7,577 nucleotides of DNA, from assembly GCA_045643185.1 (NCBI GenBank), contig JAZUKH010000050.1, positions 1 to 7,577 on the forward strand. Reading direction: 5' to 3'. Of this stretch, positions 1 to 5,222 are shown piece after piece. This DNA comes from RGIG464 sp045643185 (GTDB taxonomy: Bacteria; Myxococcota_A; Bradymonadia; UBA4248). Made by a program: the position numbers and the translations under genes. The notes under the pieces are model-generated. The model saw only the letters and a program-made list of their open reading frames with translations. It was not told the DNA's origin and searched no databases. The number at the start of each line of letters is the position of its first letter. The stretch's first letter is position 1.

Positions 1-180
1 CTGATTCGAAAGAATGCAGCTCCGACGCTGACTGCGCGAACAAAGGCGACAAAACGAAATGCAGCGACGCTGGTGTTTGCGGGAAACCTGCTGATTCGAA
101 AGAATGCAGCTCCGACGCTGACTGCGCGAACAAAGGCGACAAAACGAAATGCAGCGACGCTGGCGTTTGCGAGAAACCGG
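1..180 (+). repeat. Two tandem 90-bp (30-residue) in-frame repeats
   Basis: Bases 1-90 and 91-180 match at 87 of 90 positions; the differences are at 74/164, 82/172 and 89/179. The first 73 bases of each unit are identical. Each unit encodes 30 residues with four cysteines, and the protein copies differ only by Gly versus Glu just after the fourth Cys. The near identity, including silent positions, points to a recent duplication or ongoing homogenisation. Because the window starts exactly on a unit boundary, further copies may lie upstream. Confidence 0.95.
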
Positions 181-932
181 CTGATGATGTCGTTGCCTGC
201 AACAGTGAAGCCGATTGCGCCAATCGTGAAGATGGCAAAACGGCTTGCATCAACAAAGTCTGTGATTATCCCAATTCCGATGTAGACAGCTGCGATCCTG
301 CCTTGGCAGCAGATGCCTGCTCTGACGACAAGATCCTCGTTCAGTGCATTGACAACAAATACAAAGAAACGGATTGCTCTGCATCCGGTAAAGTTTGCAA
401 CGGTGGCAAATGCGTCGATTCTTCTAGCGACGATCGTGAATGTATGACCAAGGATGATTGTAAAGACCCCAGCAAGCCGGTTTGTGATGCTGATTTCAAA
501 TGTGTTGCAGGATCGGTTGCTGTTGACGCGTGTGATGACTGTGGTGACAATGAAGTCTGTGTCGGTGGCGTTTGCCGTGCTAAAGCTGCTAATAATGATA
601 CATGTGATGCATCTTTCGTCGCTCGTTGTACCTCCGATATGCGCAGCCTGATTCACTGCGACGGGAGCAAAGTAGTTACGGATAGGTGTGGTGACGGAAT
701 GTATTGCGCTGAAAAAATTGGTGGGTATGGTGAATGTGTTGATGTTTGTGGTGACGGCTTGAAAGCTGGTGATATAGAATACGCTGATTGCGATACAAAG
801 ACCAATTCACTTTATGAATATATCTGTGAAGAGGGGTATGACATGGGCGGTTCGCTTTTCTCATTTGAAAAGATCACTGCTTGTGGTGATAAAACCTGCA
901 CGGCATCTTCCTCGGGTGCTGTCTGCAAATAA
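1..932 (+). CDS. Cysteine-rich repeat protein, 5'-truncated by the window edge
   Basis: The reading frame is open from base 3 to the TAA at 930-932, giving 309 complete codons with no stop, so the start lies outside the window. The TTG at 303 is only an internal codon. The product is rich in Cys, Asp and Lys. A four-cysteine module (C-x5-C-x7/9-C-x4/5-C, usually with a Ser/Asp-Asp-Cys stretch) occurs at least four times: in each of the two 30-residue repeats, then around 197-263, and again around 438-503. Between and after these lie other Cys-rich stretches of the type C-x8-C...C...C-x4-C. No membrane segment or enzyme motif is visible. Such modules are common in secreted or surface proteins of delta-proteobacterial lineages, where cysteines probably form disulfides outside the cytoplasm. 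Export cannot be confirmed because the N-terminus is missing. A bidirectional terminator follows 23 bases after the stop. Function is unknown. Confidence 0.85.
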   Translation, partial: DSKECSSDADCANKGDKTKCSDAGVCGKPADSKECSSDADCANKGDKTKCSDAGVCEKPADDVVACNSEADCANREDGKTACINKVCDYPNSDVDSCDPALAADACSDDKILVQCIDNKYKETDCSASGKVCNGGKCVDSSSDDRECMTKDDCKDPSKPVCDADFKCVAGSVAVDACDDCGDNEVCVGGVCRAKAANNDTCDASFVARCTSDMRSLIHCDGSKVVTDRCGDGMYCAEKIGGYGECVDVCGDGLKAGDIEYADCDTKTNSLYEYICEEGYDMGGSLFSFEKITACGDKTCTASSSGAVCK

Positions 933-955
933 TTCCAGGATTTAACCCCTAGATC

Positions 956-989
956 AAAAAAAGCTCGCCTCAAATGGCGAGCTTTTTTT
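956..989. terminator. Bidirectional intrinsic terminator between convergent genes
   Basis: Perfect 14-bp arms, AAAAAAAGCTCGCC (956-969) and GGCGAGCTTTTTTT (976-989), enclose the 6-nt loop TCAAAT. A T-run follows the GC core on the plus strand and, by symmetry, on the minus strand. It sits between the stop of the Cys-rich gene (932) and the stop of the convergent lipoprotein gene (1023), so it can end transcription from both sides. Confidence 0.93.
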
Positions 990-1022
990 GTTTATCAGCT
1001 TGCACGCCATGAGTTTGACGGG

Positions 1023-2702
1023 TTAGGGCAGGCGCAAAGGCGCGATGGCGTTTTCCTGGTCGAGGTAAAGGCGCTGCCCCAGTCGAATAAGCGTTTGCGC
1101 GCGCACCGGCAGCTTAAAGCTGGTCTGCACGACGCCGGTCTGCGCGTCGAGCGCAACGATGGCGCGGTCCATGAGCAAGATCAGGCTGTGACCAAACGAC
1201 AAAATGTCGCGTGGCATCGAGACGGGGCGATACTTCCACAGTGGTTTGAGGTCACGCGCATTCACACCGAGCAGGTAACCGCCAGCTTCGCTGAACACGA
1301 CGACGTTGTCTTGGGCACAGAATAACTTTTCAGAATTGAATGCGTTCAATTGCCAAGTGACGTCACCGTTGGCCAGATCCATAAAGGTCAAATAGCCCGG
1401 GTTCATCGAAAAGACGAGGGTGTTGTCGTTGTGACAGCTTCGTGCTTCGGGAAGACGCGCCTTCACGGGGGCCAGTTTGTGGACGTAGACGAGCGAGCCA
1501 GGGCGTGAGATAGCAAACGCCGCTTGGTCCGTAACGAACGTGAGCGACTCGTTTGTGGCGGCAAAGCCACGCACCATGCCATTGAACGGCGTCGTTTGCC
1601 AACGCGGCATGCCGGTTTTGCGGTCTAGGCAGTGGATCTCTGTGTGTCGTGCCGACGACGCGCGTTTGCCGTTCCACACGCAGATCAGGTCGTCGTCCAG
1701 GTGATAATCGAAGTTGTCGGCACTGACTTGGGTCTCAAAATGGATGCCGGTCTTCCACGCGACATTTTTCATCGACGGTTGATAATAAAGGTCGACGTCA
1801 TTTTGCCCGTTGAGCGCAAAAACGAAGGTCGCCTCGTCATCACAACGCAATTCCAGCGGCGTCGAGATCGATAACGGACGCGGATGGGCAAACGGTGACT
1901 GCAGTTGACGCACAAACGTCTGGTCGTTCTCTTGATATACGACGCAGCCCTTGTCGTAGGTCTGGTGTTTGGGCAATTCGAGCTTGTCAGGCGCCTCGTT
2001 TGACAGACGCGACGTGACAAGCCCGATCGCTCGTGCCCAGTCGCTTGCGTTAGACGAGGCCGTGAAGGTCGGCAGCTCGGCTTCGAGGGCTCGCCAAAAT
2101 GCCTGGTTTACCTTCAGATCCTCGTCGGCATAATGCTCATCCACGAAATTAAAATTGAACTTCGTCCAGGACGACACCTGGTTTTCAGGCAATTTTACGT
2201 CGATCGAAAGGCCAAAGTTGGCGCGCGAACGCCACGGCGCTGTCTTCGAGGCGCGGCGAAGCCGCTCGCTCGTGCGCTTGAACGTCAGGTTGAGGATGCC
2301 CCACGTTTGGTCGCCCTTTTCCAACGTTTTGGCGCGTTGTAACTCAAAAGGTTCCGGCGTTTTGGCGGTCAGCAGGTTAAAAATCCGTTCCTCAAGATCT
2401 TCGCCTGCGATCCTTCCATTGCGCGTCGTTCTCAAATTCGTGGTAACGCGAATGACTTTTTTGGCGTTTGGCTGAGCGTAATCGCTCAAGACGACGAGCT
2501 GCGGTTCGGGCATGTCGAGTGTCAGCTCGGGCAGATGGGCCATGACATCGATGGTCAGCACTTCGGGCGCCTTCGGCTCGACCGTCTCGGCCTGCGTATT
2601 CGGCTCCGGCGCGGGTTCTGGCACTTCGGGCGCCGGCGTGCAGCCCAAAAAACTCAGTGCCAGAACAAATTTGGCAAAACAAAAGCGATGCGTCACGGTC
2701 AA
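1023..2702 (-). CDS. Lipoprotein with PQQ-like beta-propeller domain
   Basis: This is a 559-residue protein. Residues 1-21 form a lipoprotein signal peptide ending in LSFLGC, with Cys21 as the probable lipidated residue. A Pro/Glu-rich linker follows (about 22-48). Residues about 50-240 form a domain I do not recognise. From about 250 to the end there are degenerate PQQ/BamB-like propeller blades, seen as LDRKTGMPRWQ (359-369), MDLANGDVTWQ (441-451), VNARDLKPLWKY (480-491) and ALDAQTGVVQTSF (517-529). The family usually acts as a binding or scaffold propeller in the envelope; no catalytic residues are evident, and PQQ binding should not be assumed. An in-frame stop at 2709-2711 limits the start to TTG 2702 or GTG 2696. 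Neither has a clear Shine-Dalgarno sequence, and the signal peptide is intact from either. The gene begins just downstream of a terminator that ends its upstream neighbour. Confidence 0.85.
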   Translation of the reverse strand: MTVTHRFCFAKFVLALSFLGCTPAPEVPEPAPEPNTQAETVEPKAPEVLTIDVMAHLPELTLDMPEPQLVVLSDYAQPNAKKVIRVTTNLRTTRNGRIAGEDLEERIFNLLTAKTPEPFELQRAKTLEKGDQTWGILNLTFKRTSERLRRASKTAPWRSRANFGLSIDVKLPENQVSSWTKFNFNFVDEHYADEDLKVNQAFWRALEAELPTFTASSNASDWARAIGLVTSRLSNEAPDKLELPKHQTYDKGCVVYQENDQTFVRQLQSPFAHPRPLSISTPLELRCDDEATFVFALNGQNDVDLYYQPSMKNVAWKTGIHFETQVSADNFDYHLDDDLICVWNGKRASSARHTEIHCLDRKTGMPRWQTTPFNGMVRGFAATNESLTFVTDQAAFAISRPGSLVYVHKLAPVKARLPEARSCHNDNTLVFSMNPGYLTFMDLANGDVTWQLNAFNSEKLFCAQDNVVVFSEAGGYLLGVNARDLKPLWKYRPVSMPRDILSFGHSLILLMDRAIVALDAQTGVVQTSFKLPVRAQTLIRLGQRLYLDQENAIAPLRLP

Positions 2703-2727
2703 AGCGCTTTATCGAGGTCGTGCGTTC

Positions 2728-2754
2728 AAAAAAAAGCCACGCAAAAAGCGTGGC
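2728..2754 (-). terminator. Intrinsic terminator after the 2762-3637 lipoprotein gene
   Basis: Read on the minus strand, GCCACGC, a five-T loop and GCGTGGC are followed by eight T. The hairpin begins 7 bases after the stop of the upstream gene and its T-run ends only 25 bases before the TTG start of the next minus-strand gene, so the two genes are probably not a simple operon. Confidence 0.88.
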
Positions 2755-2761
2755 TGCGAAA

Positions 2762-3637
2762 TTATTTAATGTAGAAGATGACGTTTGCACCCTGTTTGAG
2801 GCTCTTGATGTTGACGCTCTTTGGCAGAACCGCGCGGCAGGACGTGGCGAGGCAGGTGGTCATCTCGATCTTCGTGCCCGTGCCTTCGAGTTTACCGATC
2901 GCGCCAGCTTCGACGCCTTTATTTTTACCTGCGTCGCGGATGGTCACTTCGGCGGTGCCGTCATCCTTGGGCGTGATCAAGGCGATAAATCCGACGACCT
3001 TGGTGCCAGCATCCTCGGTTTTGGCTGGTTTGGACGGTTTCGGTGCCGGTGCTTCGTCAGCAACTTCTGTTTTCTGTTTCTTGGTGTGGTGTTTAGCCGG
3101 TTTGACTTCCTCGACTTCTTCTTCGACTTCCGGTTCGACAACGGGGTCCGGCTCGCGCGGGCTAAAGCTCGTGCCGAGCGTGTAGATCGACGCACCGCTC
3201 ATCGCATACGTCTCGAAGTAGTAGATGCCGGGTTTGACAGGGAACGACGGAAATTCATAGTAGTTCTGACCCTGGCTGAACGATTGACGATGCAGCGCGC
3301 GTTCCTCACTATCGTAAATGTTCCAACCGCCATTGATCTTGGCCGGCGTATCCAGGCTCAAAGTAATCGACATGACGCCTGGTTCCGCAACGATGATGTA
3401 TCGCCAGTCTTCCTTGTCGCCATGCTCAAAATCAAGGCGATCGTCGATCGCAGGCATACCAAATATGAGGCCAAAAGCATTACCCTTGGTCGCATCCGGG
3501 TCAAAATTGAGTGCCACTTCGGTCTGAGCTTCGACGGTCGCATTGGCGCCGCTTTCCGATCCATCAATCACGCAACCGCTCAACAATGCCAATGACGCTG
3601 CTGCGCACGCACAAAGACTTACTATCTTACGAAACAT
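2762..3637 (-). CDS. Two-domain lipoprotein: PPC-like beta domain plus C-terminal small beta domain
   Basis: This is a 291-residue protein. The signal peptide ends in LALLSGC, making Cys22 the likely lipidated residue. Residues about 40-160 look like a beta-sandwich of the bacterial pre-peptidase (PPC) type, containing DWRYIIVAEPGVMSITL and later KPGIYYFETY. A highly charged Pro/Glu then Lys/Pro linker (about 161-212) follows. The C-terminal domain (about 213-291) has the pattern 'VVGFIALITPKDDGTAEVTI ... G...GVEAGAIGKL', typical of small beta-barrel modules found at the ends of delta-proteobacterial envelope proteins, and has two cysteines, Cys262 and Cys267. A longer frame exists back to 3724, but the ATG at 3637 is preferred. 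It has AAAGGGGA five bases upstream and gives a perfect lipoprotein signal, whereas the extension would bury that signal and cover the promoter. Function is unknown; a structural or binding role in the envelope is inferred. Confidence 0.87.
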   Translation of the reverse strand: MFRKIVSLCACAAASLALLSGCVIDGSESGANATVEAQTEVALNFDPDATKGNAFGLIFGMPAIDDRLDFEHGDKEDWRYIIVAEPGVMSITLSLDTPAKINGGWNIYDSEERALHRQSFSQGQNYYEFPSFPVKPGIYYFETYAMSGASIYTLGTSFSPREPDPVVEPEVEEEVEEVKPAKHHTKKQKTEVADEAPAPKPSKPAKTEDAGTKVVGFIALITPKDDGTAEVTIRDAGKNKGVEAGAIGKLEGTGTKIEMTTCLATSCRAVLPKSVNIKSLKQGANVIFYIK

Positions 3638-3642
3638 AAAAG

Positions 3643-3650
3643 TCCCCTTT
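3643..3650 (-). promoter_or_regulatory. Shine-Dalgarno that fixes the start at 3637
   Basis: Minus-strand AAAGGGGA lies five bases before the ATG at 3637. No comparable site precedes the alternative start at 3724. Confidence 0.8.
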
Positions 3651-3682
3651 TCAATCGTTAGGTCGCCGTACGCGACGTTACC

Positions 3683-3711
3683 AAAATACTTGAAAATGTT
3701 GGTATCGTCAA
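3683..3711 (-). promoter_or_regulatory. Sigma70-type promoter for the 2762-3637 lipoprotein gene
   Basis: On the minus strand, TTGACG (3706-3711) and TATTTT (3683-3688) are separated by exactly 17 bases. The predicted transcription start is near 3676, giving a leader of about 40 bases with the Shine-Dalgarno at its 3' end. This supports the start at 3637 rather than 3724. Confidence 0.65.
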
Positions 3712-3727
3712 TAAATGCCACCAAAAC

Positions 3728-3755
3728 TTGTCATAAGTTCCGTTTGGGGTATGGA
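3728..3755 (+). promoter_or_regulatory. Weak candidate promoter for mltG
   Basis: TTGTCA (3728-3733) and TATGGA (3750-3755) are spaced by 16 bases. The -35 matches well but the -10 is poor. If used, the mltG leader would be about 140 bases long and would carry the three hairpin units at 3763-3865. Confidence 0.3.
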
Positions 3756-3762
3756 TGACATC

Positions 3763-3865
3763 GCTATTTTCGGCAATGCCGAAAATACGCGATGCCGCGC
3801 TGGCTATTCGCGTTGCGAATACGCCGCGCTTTTATGGGCGCGAGCTATTCGCTTTGCGAATACGC
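3763..3865 (+). repeat. Three related hairpin units in the mltG leader
   Basis: Each unit begins GCTATT and ends AATACGC around a palindrome. Unit 1 (3763-3790) has perfect 11-bp arms TATTTTCGGCA and TGCCGAAAATA about a single central A. Unit 2 (3803-3824) has TATTCGC, loop GTT, GCGAATA. Unit 3 (3844-3865) is the same with loop TTT. Units 2 and 3 differ at one base of 22. They lie between the divergent genes, and the mltG Shine-Dalgarno begins 23 bases after unit 3. They could be repeated operators, RNA hairpins in the leader, or mobile palindromic repeats of the REP kind; the sequence does not decide. Confidence 0.85.
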
Positions 3866-3902
3866 TCGTCGCTTGCTTGAACTGACCTGGAGTGCCGAAT
3901 AC

Positions 3903-5012
3903 ATGGCTAAAAAGTCCAAAAAACAGCCTTTATTGCGCGTCAAAACCGTGTTGTTTCTGTTGCTCGGTCTTGTTTTGCTCAGTCTGGTCGGGTTAGTTTA
4001 TGTTCATCATCGTTACGAGGCTTTTTTGACCCGTCCTTTGCCGATCACCGAAGAGCGGCTCGTTCAGATTCCACAGGGCAGCTCCGCCAAAACAGTGGTG
4101 AAGATCCTTAACGCGTCTGGCGCCATCGATTCCTCCATCTTCATGTATTGGACGCTTCGCCGCTCGTCACTCGCTGCTCGTCTTCAACCCGGCAACGTGG
4201 TGCTCAAACCCACCATGACGCCAGCCGACCTGCCTGAAGTGCTCGCACGTGTTGGTAAATACGCCCAAAAGTCGATCCGCATCACGGCCGGCATGAACCT
4301 CTATCAGATCGCCGATGCACTTCAGGCTCAGCGTATGGTCGATGCCAAAGCCTTTCTCGACAAGGCGCTCGACCCATTTACAGCCTCAGAATACAGCATT
4401 CCTGCTGCCTCGTTTGAAGGTTACATCGCGCCCGGCATATACACATTTGAGATCGATACGCCGCCCGAACAAATGCTCGCTGAAATGCACAAAAAATGGC
4501 GTGCTTACTGGACTTCACTCGTCGCAAACAACCGTGGCGCCTACGATATCCTCACGTCACGCGGATTCACGGATCATTCCCTCTTAACACTCGCCAGTAT
4601 CGTCGAAAAAGAAGCTGTAAAAGATAAAGAACGTCCCGTCATTGCGCGCGTTTTCTATAACCGGATCCGAAAAAAAATGAAGTTGCAGTCCGATCCGACC
4701 TGTATCTATCCGCCCAAAAAACTGGGTGAAAAACCCTCGCCAGCGCGCTGCAAAGACCCCGACAACGCCTATTCGACTTACGTCGTGCCAGCTTTGCCCC
4801 CCGGTCCCATCACGACCGTGTCGCAAGCAAGTATGAATGCCGTTTTTCAGCCATACACGGGCTCCGATGCGTCGTTGCTGCTGTTCTTCGTGGCCAAAAA
4901 TGATGGCACATGGACGCATTATTTCTCAAAAACTTATCGTGAACACCAAATTGCCGTCGATCACTTTCTCAAAGGAAAAAAAAATCGACCAAGTGGGACG
5001 ATACAACCCTGA
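3903..5012 (+). CDS. mltG: Endolytic murein transglycosylase MltG (YceG-like)
   Basis: This 369-residue inner-membrane enzyme is expected to cleave nascent glycan strands in the periplasm and so set their length. A short basic N-terminus (MAKKSKKQ) is followed by one membrane segment at about 15-35. The YceG domain runs from about 45 to 355. The family signature LASIVEKEA is present, with Glu235 matching the known catalytic Glu (Glu218 in E. coli). It is followed by ERPVIARVFYNRIRKKMKLQSDPT, and then YSTYVVPALPPGPI and THYFSKTYREH near the C-terminus. Between the last two blocks lies a short insert with Cys267 and Cys283, which could form a disulfide. The length is normal for the family (E. 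coli 340). The frame is open back to 3792, but the ATG at 3903 is chosen because GGAG lies at 3889-3892 and the upstream extension is coded by hairpin repeats and lacks MltG similarity. It stands alone, without the tmk or ruvX neighbours seen in some genomes. Confidence 0.95.
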   Translation: MAKKSKKQPLLRVKTVLFLLLGLVLLSLVGLVYVHHRYEAFLTRPLPITEERLVQIPQGSSAKTVVKILNASGAIDSSIFMYWTLRRSSLAARLQPGNVVLKPTMTPADLPEVLARVGKYAQKSIRITAGMNLYQIADALQAQRMVDAKAFLDKALDPFTASEYSIPAASFEGYIAPGIYTFEIDTPPEQMLAEMHKKWRAYWTSLVANNRGAYDILTSRGFTDHSLLTLASIVEKEAVKDKERPVIARVFYNRIRKKMKLQSDPTCIYPPKKLGEKPSPARCKDPDNAYSTYVVPALPPGPITTVSQASMNAVFQPYTGSDASLLLFFVAKNDGTWTHYFSKTYREHQIAVDHFLKGKKNRPSGTIQP

Positions 5013-5056
5013 ATTGTTGCAATGGTTCGCGCGTCTGTGTTTTGCCGTCCCCATGT

Positions 5057-5080
5057 AGAGACGCAAAATTTTGCGTCTCT
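5057..5080. repeat. Perfect 24-bp palindrome, copy 1 of a dispersed element
   Basis: Arms AGAGACGCAAAA and TTTTGCGTCTCT meet with no spacer. A second copy at 6974-6997 shares the flanking TGT before and GC after. It lies 45 bases past the mltG stop, but no T-run follows, so a terminator role is doubtful. Confidence 0.93.
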
Positions 5081-5128
5081 GCCAAAATTTGGGTCTCTGC
5101 CAAAATTTGGGTCTTTGCCAAAAAATTC
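5075..5128 (+). repeat. Three 18-bp tandem repeats
   Basis: The unit is GTCTCTGCCAAAATTTGG: exact at 5075-5092 and 5093-5110, and diverged at 5111-5128 (GTCTTTGCCAAAAAATTC). The first unit overlaps the right arm of the palindrome, so the array may have grown from the palindrome edge. Confidence 0.9.
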
Positions 5129-5149
5129 CCCTTCCTACGGGGCGGGGCG
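5117..5149. repeat. G/C-block hairpin element, copy A
   Basis: A run of AAAAAATT is followed by CCCC (5128-5131), a 7-nt loop and GGGG (5139-5142), then CGGGGCGG. It aligns with the better-preserved copy at 5177-5210 and is probably a diverged member of the same family. Read on the minus strand it is a weak hairpin followed by T. Confidence 0.6.
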
Positions 5150-5176
5150 GCATCTGTCGCCGGTTGAAGGATTGGC

Positions 5177-5210
5177 GGCAAAAAATTACCCTCCCCATGG
5201 GGAGGGGCGT
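5177..5210. repeat. G/C-block hairpin element, copy B
   Basis: GGCAAAAAATTA is followed by the perfect 18-bp palindrome CCCTCCCCATGGGGAGGG (5189-5206) and GGCG. It shares the layout A-run, C-block, G-block with the element at 5117-5149. Confidence 0.75.
5180..5206 (-). terminator. Likely terminator for the 5223-6479 lipoprotein gene
   Basis: On the minus strand the 18-bp G/C palindrome is followed by TAATTTTTT, 16 bases after the TAG at 5223. This is a repeat element placed where it can act as an intrinsic terminator. Confidence 0.55.
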
Positions 5211-5222
5211 AAGGGGTGGGGC

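Noticed and set aside
73..285. 70-residue plus-strand frame over the first repeats
   Set aside because: It is out of register with the continuous Cys-rich frame that runs from base 3 to 932, and it lacks its own ribosome site.
303..932. TTG at 303 as the start of the first gene
   Set aside because: The same frame is open to the window edge with the same Cys-rich composition, so 303 is internal.
1969..1980. PQQ-dependent dehydrogenase reading of the 1023-2702 product
   Set aside because: Blade motifs are degenerate, no PQQ or metal ligands can be identified, and the N-terminal half is unrelated; a BamB-like binding propeller is the safer description.
2657..3595. Long plus-strand frame of 312 residues
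   Set aside because: It lies antisense to the lipoprotein gene 2762-3637, crosses its terminator, and its composition is that of a shadow frame; the minus-strand gene has a signal peptide, Shine-Dalgarno, promoter and terminator.
3792..3902. Upstream extension of mltG to 3792
   Set aside because: The added residues are encoded by hairpin repeats, do not resemble MltG, and the ATG at 3903 has GGAG upstream and a normal basic-plus-membrane N-terminus.
5057..5080. Palindrome as an intrinsic terminator of mltG
   Set aside because: The arms are long, but no T-run follows on the plus strand; treated as a dispersed repeat instead.
5075..5128. 18-bp tandem repeats as iterons of an origin
   Set aside because: Only three units, no replication gene or AT-rich unwinding region with DnaA boxes nearby, and they appear to derive from the adjacent palindrome arm.
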